Shown piece after piece: positions 43,983-52,076 of a stretch of 64,000 nt of DNA (position 1 is its first letter; the number at the start of each line of letters is the position of its first letter). The position numbers and the translations under genes were made by a program. Origin of the DNA: Clostridiales bacterium. GTDB taxonomy: Bacteria; Bacillota; Clostridia; Oscillospirales; Oscillospiraceae. The DNA lies in the NCBI GenBank assembly GCA_019420945.1, contig JAHZGF010000017.1:124001-188000 (forward strand), written 5' to 3'. A model generated the notes under the pieces. It worked only from the letters and a program-made list of their open reading frames with translations, made no database searches and was not told the origin of the DNA.

Positions 43983-44639
43983 TCAGTATCCCTCTTGCTG
44001 AAAGACAACTTTCACCGTCCGAAACATGATCTTCCAATCTACCCAAAAACTGCGTTCCTGTATGTATTTCAGGTCCAATTCCATCCACTCGGAGAAAATC
44101 AGGCTGTTTTTATTGGGGGTTGACTGCCAATAGCAGGTTAGACCTGGAGTCACATACAGTCTTTGCATCTCGTAGTCTCCATATTGGGCGACTTCCCTGG
44201 GCAGCGGAGGCCTTGGGCCCACAAGACTCATATCCCCTTTCAGCACATTGATGAGTTGGGGCAGCTCATCAATGCAGGTTTTCCGGATAAATCGGCCCAC
44301 CTGGGTGATCCTGGGATCAGCCTTGATCTTAAATACGGGCCCGTCCATCTCGTTGTCCTTCATCAGTTCCTCCAGTTGCTGGTCGGCATTTCGGCACATG
44401 GATCGAAATTTATAGATTCGAAAGATCTTCCCATCCCGGCCCACCCGATCCTGGACATAGACGGGACTGCCGCCGGGATCGTCAATCAGGATTGCGATCA
44501 TGGTTACCAACATGACCGGAGAGAACGTCACGATGGCAAGTGCGGATAAAATCACATCCTGTACCCGCTTCAACATCCAATAGCCTCTGCGGGAGCGCAA
44601 AACCTCCTGTCGGTTTAATTGAGTGGGGGCTTTGTGCAT
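43983..44639 (-). CDS. Undecaprenyl-phosphate phosphoglycosyl transferase (CpsE/WcaJ-type core)
   Basis: The 218-residue enzyme begins repeat-unit assembly by moving a sugar-1-phosphate to undecaprenyl phosphate. It has a single N-terminal re-entrant helix (about 30-50) and the catalytic motifs IYKFRSM, DELPQLINVLKGDMSLVGPRP and a C-terminal LTCYWQ. It lacks the multi-span N-terminal domain of WcaJ/CpsE, so it is a minimal monotopic form like PglC. Confidence 0.9.
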   Translation of the reverse strand: MHKAPTQLNRQEVLRSRRGYWMLKRVQDVILSALAIVTFSPVMLVTMIAILIDDPGGSPVYVQDRVGRDGKIFRIYKFRSMCRNADQQLEELMKDNEMDGPVFKIKADPRITQVGRFIRKTCIDELPQLINVLKGDMSLVGPRPPLPREVAQYGDYEMQRLYVTPGLTCYWQSTPNKNSLIFSEWMELDLKYIQERSFWVDWKIMFRTVKVVFQQEGY

Positions 44640-44706
44640 TGCGTTTGGACCTCCTTTGCTTTGTGCGGCCTGTTGGGGCCGCGGGACATGAAACTTGTTT
44701 CAAACG

Positions 44707-45405
44707 TTATTTTTGGTAATATGCGGAATAGCGCTGTCCATATTTGCCATATCCATAGTATTTTCCATATCGGCCACTGCGCCGATCCACCTTGTTGAGG
44801 ACCACACCCAAAACAGGGCAATCAGTTTGCACCAGCTTTTGGGCCGCCTGTCGGGCAAATCGATACTTAATGGCACCGGACTCCATCACCCATACCGCAC
44901 CATCACAGCGGGGGGCAACAATAGCGGCATCCACCACCAAGCCCAGTGGGGCGCAGTCTACAATGATGTAGTCATAATTGCCCCGGCTGATCTGGATGAG
45001 TTTCGAAAATAGTTCGTTGGAAATCAGCTCTGTAGGATTGGGCGCCAACGCTCCGGCGGGGATCACATCCAAACCTTCCGTCTCTGTGGCGTACACAGCG
45101 TGGCTCAGACTGCACTGGCCCGAGAGATAATGCGTCAGGCCGCTTCGGATGTTTCCATCCACTACCCGATCTTCCAGAACCGATTTACGCAAATCCGCAT
45201 CAATCAGAAGTACCCGGTTCCCAAGCTCCACAAAAGACCGGGCAAGTTCCAATGAAATGGTAGATTTCCCTTCGCCGCTGACACAGCTGGTCAGCATAAT
45301 GACTTTTTTGTCCTTCCCGCAGAACAGAAGGTTTGTCCGAAGCAGTTTTAATTCCTCTGCAATTTCGTAGGGAAGCTCCCGTTTCTCCAGTGCAATGTAG
45401 TTCAT
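44707..45405 (-). CDS. CpsD/YwqD-type bacterial tyrosine kinase
   Basis: The 232-residue BY-kinase has Walker A in SCVSGEGKST (40-49), Walker A' LLIDADLR (66-73), and Walker B YIIVDCAPLG. A C-terminal Tyr cluster (GRYGKYYGYGKYGQRYSAYY) is the autophosphorylation tail. It acts with the CpsC-like activator (gene at 48655) and is dephosphorylated by CpsB. The ATG at 45405 lies 22 bases after the cpsB stop. Confidence 0.9.
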   Translation of the reverse strand: MNYIALEKRELPYEIAEELKLLRTNLLFCGKDKKVIMLTSCVSGEGKSTISLELARSFVELGNRVLLIDADLRKSVLEDRVVDGNIRSGLTHYLSGQCSLSHAVYATETEGLDVIPAGALAPNPTELISNELFSKLIQISRGNYDYIIVDCAPLGLVVDAAIVAPRCDGAVWVMESGAIKYRFARQAAQKLVQTDCPVLGVVLNKVDRRSGRYGKYYGYGKYGQRYSAYYQK

Positions 45406-45427
45406 AGTTTTACCAACTTTCCGTACA

Positions 45428-46150
45428 TCATCGTCTATTGTCCAACAGTCTTGTCGGGTTGGAAAAAAAGATGCGATGGGCATAGTCCTCTCCCATCTTC
45501 CGCTCCACATAGGTCCGGCAAATCCCCAAATCGGGACTGCGCCATTGAGTCCGATGGCAGTCTGATGCAATAATATCCACCAGATTCTCTTCCATCAGCT
45601 TCCGACAAAACCGTTTTTGTTTCCATCCTAGTTTGCCCAGCACACTGCTGGCATTGATCTGAATCTTTGCGCCAAGATCAACAAGTTTAAATAGATCCTC
45701 TGTCTCTTCGTGGGTCCAGACATAGCGTTCCACATGGGCAATCAGAGGTCGGTAACCTAGTTCCGACAGCCGTTTTACCCGCTGATAAACCAGCTCAAAA
45801 GGGTGTCTGCCGGAAAATTCAATCAGTAATGTGTCGCTGTCCCCCAGCGTACAAAGCCGCTGTCGGGCCGCACGTTCCATCATTGCGCCATCGCAAAAGT
45901 ATTCCCTGCCCAACAAAAGATTGGGCATTCCCTTCCGCTGCTCCGCTTCCTGGCAGAGCCGCTGAAATTGTCGTAAAATCACATGGTCATCCGTTTCAAA
46001 CAGTTTGGTGCGGCTGTGAGGGGTCAAGACCACACAGCCAACCCCTTGCTCACGCTGAAGCTGAAGCAGCATCAGTGCCTCGTCCAGATCTTCCGCCCCG
46101 TCATCCACATAGGGCAGGATGTGACAGTGCAAGTCCGTCAATTGATCCAT
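45428..46150 (-). CDS. CpsB/YwqE-type PHP tyrosine phosphatase
   Basis: The 240-residue PHP-domain enzyme begins MDQLTDLHCHILPYVDDGAED (metal ligands His8, His10), and has VVLTPH, IAHVERY and IASDCHR. It removes phosphate from CpsD and so controls chain length. GAAGGGG precedes the ATG. A strong hairpin lies upstream of it at 46177-46208. Confidence 0.92.
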   Translation of the reverse strand: MDQLTDLHCHILPYVDDGAEDLDEALMLLQLQREQGVGCVVLTPHSRTKLFETDDHVILRQFQRLCQEAEQRKGMPNLLLGREYFCDGAMMERAARQRLCTLGDSDTLLIEFSGRHPFELVYQRVKRLSELGYRPLIAHVERYVWTHEETEDLFKLVDLGAKIQINASSVLGKLGWKQKRFCRKLMEENLVDIIASDCHRTQWRSPDLGICRTYVERKMGEDYAHRIFFSNPTRLLDNRR

Positions 46151-46176
46151 ATGCACCCCTTCTTCCTTTGCCGTTT

Positions 46177-46208
46177 GCCGCCCACCCCAGGGGCCCGGGA
46201 TGGGCGGC
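46177..46208 (-). terminator. Intra-operon hairpin between the SPKTG gene and cpsB
   Basis: GCCGCCCATCCC pairs with GGGGTGGGCGGC on the minus strand in a 12-bp stem with an 8-base loop. There is no T-tract, so it is more likely an attenuator or mRNA-processing/stabilising structure than a full terminator. Confidence 0.5.
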
Positions 46209-46254
46209 ATCTGTCATTTGCGTCTATGGAAATCCAATGCAATCCCGCGTCGGA

Positions 46255-46833
46255 TCAAGCGTGCTTCTTCCGGACCACCAACAAGGCACCTGCGCCGGCA
46301 ATCAGGGCAGCGGCACCCACATAATAGACCAGATTGGACTCACCGGTTTTGGGAGAGGTAACAGTTCCCTCACCTTCAGCTCCATCTGCGGCCACCAGCA
46401 CCGCCACAGGAGACAGGCTGGTGAAGGTAGCGGTTACGCTTCCGTTGGCAACCGTGGTGGGCATGGCCTCCCACTCGTTTTTCTCGGCGCTGAAATGGTA
46501 AACCACCACATCCATGCCGGTGGTGACGCCAGCCACATCAAAGGTGATATCCACGGGGAATTGGGTACCCTCCGGCACGCTGACATCGGCCAGGAAGGCA
46601 ACAGAAACCGTTTTATCCTGAGACACGCCGGCCGCCTGAAGCAGGGTTTCAGCCTGGTCCTGGGTCATCTGAACGGTGGAAGTTTTGGTAGTGACCTCCA
46701 CGGTATTTCCGCTGGCGTCCTTGGCGGTATTTACTTCCGCAGCATAGGTAATGCTGTTGGCGGCAAAAGCGGTGCAGCTAAGGCTCAGTATCAAAAGCAG
46801 AGCGACGGCTGCATGGGTAACTTTTCTCATCAA
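46255..46833 (-). CDS. Secreted surface protein with SPKTG sorting signal
   Basis: The 192-residue protein has a signal peptide (about 1-25), a Thr/Val-rich extracellular domain of about 130 residues with the repeated-fold ending TATFTSLSPVAVLVAA, and a classical cell-wall sorting signal: SPKTGE at 160-165, a 19-residue hydrophobic stretch, and RKKHA at the end. SPKTG is the form recognised by class B sortase in Clostridioides difficile and relatives. The sortase gene is only two genes upstream in the same operon, so it is very probably the substrate. Function of the mature domain unknown. Confidence 0.88.
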   Translation of the reverse strand: MMRKVTHAAVALLLILSLSCTAFAANSITYAAEVNTAKDASGNTVEVTTKTSTVQMTQDQAETLLQAAGVSQDKTVSVAFLADVSVPEGTQFPVDITFDVAGVTTGMDVVVYHFSAEKNEWEAMPTTVANGSVTATFTSLSPVAVLVAADGAEGEGTVTSPKTGESNLVYYVGAAALIAGAGALLVVRKKHA

Positions 46834-46881
46834 TATTTTCCTCCAAATTCAATAATTATATTTGGCCGATGTGCCCCTGGT

Positions 46882-47901
46882 TCACCGGTCAAACACAGGT
46901 TCAGACGCTGTCTCATAGAACAGCTGGATCACCAGGTCTTGTAAGGCCTGTTCATCCACATAAAACTCGTCGTGCAGTTGTCCGGCAACCGACTGGCCCG
47001 GCAACTGATACCACGGTTCCACCAGATCGTATTCCGCCCAGGCCTGGAGCTCCTCGACGCTCAGATCACTCTGAAGATAGGGTTCTGCCGCCTTCCACAA
47101 GGTAAGCACAGCTGCGTCGGAGTCCTCGCTGCGACGGATCTGGTGCGAGAGCGCGCGCAAAATCAGCTGCTGACGATCCATACGGTCCTCATTACTGCCT
47201 TGCTGCGCGGTGTCCCGATAATGGACAAAGTCAAACGCCTGCTGGCCATTCATTCGAAGGGTTGTCCCCTGAACGAAGGCGGGGTCGACGTAGGTATAAT
47301 CTCGGTCAAAGGTAAGCTCCAGGCCTCCCAAAGTGTCAATTAACTCTGGAATGGCATCCATTGTCAGCGACAGGCAGGCATCAATTTTCACCCCATAGAG
47401 CAGCTCGGCTACCTTTTCCCGGGTGAGACGGCAGCTGATCCGGGGCGTTTTGCCAAAGGCATACTGCATGGCCAGCTGCATTTTGCCGCTGTATGCATAA
47501 TCTCCTGCGCTGTTATAAACATCCACATTCACCATGGTATCCCTGGAGAGTTCCAGTACCTGGGTGGTGCGGGTGGCCTCGTCCAACAGAAACAGCAAAA
47601 TGGTATCGGATCGACCACCTGTGCCAATTACGCCGTCAGTGGTATCCTCCGGGGATTGATCCACGCCCAGAAACAGAATGGTTTTCAGCCCCTCCCGGTA
47701 TTGATAGTTTTGTCCGTCCACCAGGATGGTACCATTGAAGCCATTGCCGTCATCCTGCCCCTGTTGGGGCTGGTTTTGCCCCAAGGCTGGGTTCTGATCT
47801 GCTTTCAATTGGTTGCGGGCCAGCCAAAGACCTGCTGAGATGCTCAGGCAAATGACTGCTGCCGCAATCATGAGAGGGAAATAAACGCGTTTATGTCTCA
47901 T
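46882..47901 (-). CDS. LytR-CpsA-Psr (LCP) phosphotransferase
   Basis: The 339-residue membrane-anchored enzyme has one N-terminal membrane segment and the LCP catalytic features: LFLGVDQS, GRSDTILLFLL, LSRDTMV, DACLSLTMDAIPELIDTLGG, FVHYRDT and an RMDRQQLILRAL stretch. LCP enzymes join undecaprenyl-linked polysaccharides to peptidoglycan. The ATG at 47901 is preferred over a TTG at 47919. It lies between the sortase and the SPKTG protein, so its product probably anchors the polysaccharide made here. Confidence 0.9.
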   Translation of the reverse strand: MRHKRVYFPLMIAAAVICLSISAGLWLARNQLKADQNPALGQNQPQQGQDDGNGFNGTILVDGQNYQYREGLKTILFLGVDQSPEDTTDGVIGTGGRSDTILLFLLDEATRTTQVLELSRDTMVNVDVYNSAGDYAYSGKMQLAMQYAFGKTPRISCRLTREKVAELLYGVKIDACLSLTMDAIPELIDTLGGLELTFDRDYTYVDPAFVQGTTLRMNGQQAFDFVHYRDTAQQGSNEDRMDRQQLILRALSHQIRRSEDSDAAVLTLWKAAEPYLQSDLSVEELQAWAEYDLVEPWYQLPGQSVAGQLHDEFYVDEQALQDLVIQLFYETASEPVFDR

Positions 47902-48658
47902 CAACACACACCGCCTCAATCAGATACCGCTGATCTGGCTGGCCCCCAATACAGGTGCTCAGCGTCAGAATCCGGCTGTTCTCATCCACCTGCAGGTCAT
48001 CCAATACCTGGCTATTCAAATTACGGGTATTGGACAAGGAGTCCAGAAACGCCAGACGATCCTCCGGGATTTCATCATCGTAGTAATAAGGAATATACTG
48101 ATCGTCGTAGACAACCGCGGCAAAGACCTGATAGGTCAGCTTTTTTTCCGGAGTATAAATCAGAATTTCTCGATGCTCTGACAGGTATTCCAGGTCGCGG
48201 TATTCTTTCAGGCTTCCAAACATGGAGCCATCCTTCATGTTGTGGCCATAGATCACTGTATTGAAATCGGAAAAATCTGCAGCGTCACATTGCTGGGTGT
48301 ACAGTGCCCCCGGGTATCCCTCCACCCCTTCAATGGTGTGGTCCAGATAGTAGTTGTCATCAGAAGGATATCTGACAAGCGGATAATTTACCTGGGTTCC
48401 GGGAATTTCAATCCAGGCATAGATATCCGGATTGATGGCCCAAAGTGCTTCAAAATCCACCGGAATATCTGATGTTGTCTGTTGTTCTCCTGGGTCTGAA
48501 GAAATACTTTCCTGTGGCAAATTCATTTCTGTCTGAAGCTGCTGATAGATCTCTTCCTTTTGACGTGTCGACACAGAGTAAAACACGATATAGCCCACGG
48601 CCCCGGCAGACAACAGCAAAAGCAGGCAAAACAGAATCCAGCGCTTTTTTCGACTCAT
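47891..48658 (-). CDS. srtB: Class B sortase
   Basis: The 255-residue enzyme has an N-terminal membrane anchor (about 7-28) and the sortase fold with His139 (VIYGHNM), Cys236 (LTLSTCIGG) and Arg244 (PDQRYLIEAV). Class B features are INPDIYAWIEIPGT and a long loop around YDDQYIPYYYDDEIP. It starts inside the last bases of the CpsC-like gene (ATGA overlap) and overlaps the LCP gene by 11 bases. Confidence 0.9.
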   Translation of the reverse strand: MSRKKRWILFCLLLLLSAGAVGYIVFYSVSTRQKEEIYQQLQTEMNLPQESISSDPGEQQTTSDIPVDFEALWAINPDIYAWIEIPGTQVNYPLVRYPSDDNYYLDHTIEGVEGYPGALYTQQCDAADFSDFNTVIYGHNMKDGSMFGSLKEYRDLEYLSEHREILIYTPEKKLTYQVFAAVVYDDQYIPYYYDDEIPEDRLAFLDSLSNTRNLNSQVLDDLQVDENSRILTLSTCIGGQPDQRYLIEAVCVDET

Positions 48659-49488
48659 TTTGCTCTGCCCACCTCCCTGTTACTCTGGCGTTTGCCACCC
48701 TGTGCCGAACCGGAAAACATTCCACGCCCGACCTTTAATTGGCTTTTTCCGCCACCGGATGCGTTTTTGTGGGGTTCTCCGTGTCCACTTGATTTTGAAA
48801 GGGGTATACTGGCCAAAGTGTGAAATCCAAGATACTTGCTGACATCTTCTTCTGTCTGAATGGTGTCATCCAGAAAATAACGAACCAGTATCGCAACTGC
48901 TGCCAACACCAATCCAAGCAAACCGCCCAATACCACATTCTTTTTCATGCTGGGACTGGAGGGATGTTGCGGTACCACCGCCTCCTCAACCTGATTGGGC
49001 CGGTCTGTGTCAATCACCTCTTCCACACGATCGCTCAACGCATCGGAGAGCGCATTGCTGATATTGGCTGCTTGCTGGGGATCTGAGTCTGTCACGGTAA
49101 TGGTGAGCATGTGGGCGTCTTCCGGATTTCCAATTTTGATTTGCGTTACCAGTTCATCGTACGACATCTCAAGCCCCAGCTGCCGAATTACCTTTTCCAC
49201 CACAGGTCGGCTGGTGGCCAGGATTTCAAAATCCGCAGTCAACTGGGAGCCAATCTGCAGACTGGCCAAAGTGCTCAAATCCGTTTCACGATTAAACACA
49301 TAGATCATAGATGTGGCTTGATATTTTGGGGTGGTAATCAAAGTGAGTCCCGCTGCAAATGCAGCGCCTATTGCAAGGGCCAACAGCAACACCCAAAACT
49401 TTTGCCATAAGGTATGAAATAACTCTCTGAAATCAATCTCGATTTCATCTTTTTCAACGGGTGTCAACGCCTGTTCGTTCCTTTCCAT
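48655..49488 (-). CDS. CpsC/YveK-type chain-length determinant (BY-kinase activator)
   Basis: The 277-residue Wzz-family protein has a membrane segment near residues 32-55 (FWVLLLALAIGAAFAAGL) and another near 200 (NVVLGGLLGLVLAAVAILVRYFLDD), flanking an extracytoplasmic domain, then an extended Gly/Lys/Ser-rich cytoplasmic tail. The tail of about 50 residues is longer than in YveK. It is the first gene of the operon. GGAG stands 8 bases before the ATG at 49488; a further ATG at 49506 lacks such a site. Confidence 0.87.
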   Translation of the reverse strand: MERNEQALTPVEKDEIEIDFRELFHTLWQKFWVLLLALAIGAAFAAGLTLITTPKYQATSMIYVFNRETDLSTLASLQIGSQLTADFEILATSRPVVEKVIRQLGLEMSYDELVTQIKIGNPEDAHMLTITVTDSDPQQAANISNALSDALSDRVEEVIDTDRPNQVEEAVVPQHPSSPSMKKNVVLGGLLGLVLAAVAILVRYFLDDTIQTEEDVSKYLGFHTLASIPLSKSSGHGEPHKNASGGGKSQLKVGRGMFSGSAQGGKRQSNREVGRAK

Positions 49489-49551
49489 AGAGTTCACTCC
49501 AATCATGCTTCTGATTGTTAGTATGTGTTTGTTTTCAAGCTAAATCATCTG

Positions 49552-49707
49552 TGCATACGCGAACGCTTTTGATTACTTTTGCTCAATGATAACTGCTGGA
49601 TTTCTCAAAATCAACCGGAAATTAGATACAAAATTACATATTTATTCCAAGAAAAAAACAATCACATTAAATGGGATTATTTCCCTTAATATGCGCTTGC
49701 GTATGCA
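49552..49707. repeat. Long-range inverted repeat bracketing the operon promoter
   Basis: The arms are 49552-49567 and 49692-49707. They match at 13 of 16 positions when one is reverse-complemented, and share a perfect TGCATACGC/GCGTATGCA core. They are separated by 124 bases, which contain the leftward promoter. No recombinase gene is within view. Confidence 0.55.
49586..49614 (-). promoter_or_regulatory. Promoter of the polysaccharide operon
   Basis: TTGATT (49609-49614) and TATCAT (49586-49591) lie 17 bases apart on the minus strand, about 95 bases before the first gene. It is the only reasonable sigma-A-like match I see on this strand in the region. Confidence 0.55.
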
Positions 49708-49748
49708 TTTCTAACATTGGGCAGTCAATATGCGGGCGAAACATAGGC

Positions 49749-49778
49749 TTGCAAAGGTAAGGATCCGTGAGATATAAT
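49749..49778 (+). promoter_or_regulatory. Promoter of the exporter operon
   Basis: TTGCAA (49749-49754) and TATAAT (49773-49778) are 18 bases apart, about 60 bases before the first plus-strand gene. Confidence 0.7.
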
Positions 49779-49837
49779 AACTCGGACTGAACACAGGCCT
49801 CTTTTGCATGCGTTCGGAAAGGCGGCGGTGTAGCGTA

Positions 49838-50614
49838 ATGGAACAACAGGAATGTGAACTTTTTTTAGAATGTGTGTTGGATATAACCAGTCAGATGCTG
49901 CAGTGTGGCGCAGAGGCCCGGCGGGCAGAAAACACGGCCTTGCGGCTTGTCAACGCCTATGGTTTTGAGCTTCGATGCGCCAATGCCATCAGTTCCAAAA
50001 TAGACGTTTCGATTAAGGCCCCTGACGGGACCCACTATACTCAGGCGGTACGGGTGCTCTCCACCGGTACCGATTTGGGAAAACTAGAACGCCTCAATGC
50101 CATGGCCCGGTATATCTGCCAGAACACGCCCTCGGTGGAAGAGATCCGCAAGTTGGTTCAGGAAGAGCAAAAAAAGGACTACCCGCCTTTGTTGGCCTTT
50201 GTGGGCTATTTGACCATGACCTTTGGGTTTGCCATCTTCTTTGGCGGCGATGTGTTTGACGGCATTGCTTCCGCATTGGTATCTTCTGTGATTTTTGCCA
50301 CAGATCGCCTGCTGAACCACCGAATTCAGTCCAATCAAAACCGGCTGTTCTACACCTTTTTGGCAAGTTTCCTGTCGGGCTGTTTGGCTCTTTTTTTGGT
50401 TCGGATCGGGCTTGGGAACCATGCGGATAAAATTATGATTGGCGATGTGATGCTTTTTATTCCCGGCCTCAGTTTGGTCAACGGTGTACGAGAGCTGTTC
50501 TATCGGGATATCTTAACCGGCGTCTATCGACTGGTGGAGGCTATCATCCTTGCGGTAGCCATTGCCTCTGGCTTTGGTGTGGCGATTTATCTGTTTGGAG
50601 GTATACTGCCATGA
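49838..50614 (+). CDS. Threonine/serine exporter, ThrE N-terminal family (DUF1212)
   Basis: The 258-residue membrane protein has the ThrE_1 core: GAEARRAENTALRLVNAYGF and DGTHYTQAVRVLSTGTDLGKL in the soluble N-terminal part, then five or so membrane segments. It pairs with the ThrE_2 gene at 50611, whose start overlaps its stop by 4 bases. Together they form a split exporter. The ATG at 49838 is used; an ATG at 49808 would add 10 basic residues. Confidence 0.88.
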   Translation: MEQQECELFLECVLDITSQMLQCGAEARRAENTALRLVNAYGFELRCANAISSKIDVSIKAPDGTHYTQAVRVLSTGTDLGKLERLNAMARYICQNTPSVEEIRKLVQEEQKKDYPPLLAFVGYLTMTFGFAIFFGGDVFDGIASALVSSVIFATDRLLNHRIQSNQNRLFYTFLASFLSGCLALFLVRIGLGNHADKIMIGDVMLFIPGLSLVNGVRELFYRDILTGVYRLVEAIILAVAIASGFGVAIYLFGGILP

Positions 50615-51078
50615 TGCACGCCTGGATTCAGATCTTGACTGGTGCCATTGGCACCTTCGGTTTCGCACTGTTCACCCATATCCGAACCCGTCTGCTGCCT
50701 GCCGCCACACTGGGTGGGCTGTTGTCCTGGGCGGTCTATCTGCTGGTCTACTATTTCTCACCCAATCTGTTCCTCAGCAATCTGGTTGCCGCTGTTGCGG
50801 TCTATGTTTGGAGTGAGATTATGGCCAGGATTATGAAAGCCCCCGTTACCATTTTTTTGGTCCCCGGCATCATTCCGTTGCTGCCAGGCAGCTATCTCTA
50901 TTACACCACTCTGGCATTGCTTAACAAGGAGACAGCTGAATTCCAGAGTTATGGAATCAGTACCATTGCTGTTACCATGGGCATCGCCTGCGGTATTGTC
51001 ATTACCTCGATTCTCGCGAACTATGTCATTGAGACCACAGAGCATCTGCGAAAAAAGGGGCAAGAGAAATCTAGCTAA
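50611..51078 (+). CDS. Threonine/serine exporter, ThrE C-terminal family
   Basis: The 155-residue membrane protein has four to five hydrophobic segments, including TIFLVPGIIPLLPGSYLYYT, the ThrE_2 signature. It begins in an ATGATG that overlaps the preceding gene. It is the second half of the exporter encoded at 49838-50614. Confidence 0.88.
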   Translation: MMHAWIQILTGAIGTFGFALFTHIRTRLLPAATLGGLLSWAVYLLVYYFSPNLFLSNLVAAVAVYVWSEIMARIMKAPVTIFLVPGIIPLLPGSYLYYTTLALLNKETAEFQSYGISTIAVTMGIACGIVITSILANYVIETTEHLRKKGQEKSS

Positions 51079-51084
51079 ACAATC

Positions 51085-51116
51085 AACCGGGCTGCATCCA
51101 TCGGATGGGCCCGGTT
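51085..51116 (+). terminator. Possible terminator after the exporter genes
   Basis: AACCGGGC (51085-51092) pairs perfectly with GCCCGGTT (51109-51116); an inner CATCC/GGATG pairing extends the stem. The downstream sequence contains TAATTTTC. The EamA gene begins 43 bases later. Confidence 0.45.
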
Positions 51117-51158
51117 CCCTTCGGTAATTTTCATCTTAAAGCGAGGCTTCCATCAACC

Positions 51159-52034
51159 ATGAAAACCAAAACCAGCCTTGGACACGCAGCCGCAATCATC
51201 TCCATTGTGGTCTGGGGCACCACCTTTATCTCCACCAAAGTGTTACTCCGGGGACTCACCCCCATTGAGATCCTGTTCCTGCGGTTTGTGGCAGGTTTTG
51301 TCGCCCTCTGCCTGCTGCAGCCCAAGCCCATGCGGGGCACCAGTTGGCGCCAGGAGCTGACCTATGCTGCCGCCGGGGCCAGCGGCGTGACCTTTTACTT
51401 TTTGCTGGAAAATGTGGCCCTCACCTACACCATGGCCTCAAATGTCAGCCTGATCATCTCCACTGCCCCATTTTTCACCGCCATCCTCACCCGGCTGGTC
51501 AGTAAGGAGGAAGGGCGGCTGACCCCCAGCTTTTTTGTGGGCTTCGGGGTGGCTATGGCGGGAATTTGCCTGATCAGCTTTAATTCCAGTCGGCTGTCCA
51601 TCAATCCTCTGGGGGATCTGCTGGCCCTGCTGGCGGCGCTGATGTGGGCGGTCTACTCGGTGGTGACCCGTCACATCAGCTCTTACGGCCACACCACCAT
51701 TCAATCCACACGCCGTATCTTCCTCTACGGGCTGCTGTTTATGGTACCTGCCCTGTTCCTAATGGATTTCAGCCCTGACTGGATCCAAGTGGTTCAGCCG
51801 GTCAACCTGGCCAATTTGCTCTTTTTGGGATTGGGAGCCTCTGCTCTGTGCTTTGTTGCCTGGAATTTTGCAGTACATGTGGTAGGTACTGTCCGTACTG
51901 TAGCTTACATCTATATGACCCCAGTGGTCACGGTTGTGACTTCCGCCCTCATTCTAAAGGAGCCGGTAACCTGGCTCTCCGTCCTGGGTGTACTGCTCAC
52001 CCTGGCCGGGCTGTTTCTTTCGGAACGACATTAA
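51159..52034 (+). CDS. EamA-family DMT transporter
   Basis: The 291-residue protein has ten hydrophobic segments in two EamA repeats; GTTFISTKVLL near the start and LGLGASALCFVAWNFAVH in the second half are typical. DMT/EamA proteins export amino acids or metabolites; given the exporter genes upstream, amino acid export is plausible. The ATG at 51159 follows GCGAGG; a longer frame from 51105 is less likely. Confidence 0.88.
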   Translation: MKTKTSLGHAAAIISIVVWGTTFISTKVLLRGLTPIEILFLRFVAGFVALCLLQPKPMRGTSWRQELTYAAAGASGVTFYFLLENVALTYTMASNVSLIISTAPFFTAILTRLVSKEEGRLTPSFFVGFGVAMAGICLISFNSSRLSINPLGDLLALLAALMWAVYSVVTRHISSYGHTTIQSTRRIFLYGLLFMVPALFLMDFSPDWIQVVQPVNLANLLFLGLGASALCFVAWNFAVHVVGTVRTVAYIYMTPVVTVVTSALILKEPVTWLSVLGVLLTLAGLFLSERH

Positions 52035-52075
52035 AAAAGCGTCGGTTCCCGTTCTACGGGAACCGACGCTTTTTT
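52033..52075. terminator. Bidirectional terminator between EamA and ligA
   Basis: Perfect 20-bp arms (52033-52052 with 52056-52075) start with AAAAAA and end with TTTTTT, so the structure serves both the plus-strand EamA gene and the minus-strand ligA operon. Confidence 0.85.
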
Positions 52076-52076
52076 C

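Larger units (their letters stand above)
49489..49837 (+). other. Divergent intergenic region with promoters
   Basis: This 349-base AT-rich stretch has no gene. It holds the leftward operon promoter (49586-49614), the rightward promoter (49749-49778), the long-range inverted repeat (49552-49567 and 49692-49707), and an imperfect inverted repeat TTAAATGGGA/TCCCTTAA near 49667-49689. Confidence 0.8.

Noticed and set aside
49707..49837. A riboswitch or T-box ahead of the amino acid exporter genes
   Set aside because: The leader after the promoter is only about 50-60 bases, too short for a T-box, and has no clear aptamer-like structure.
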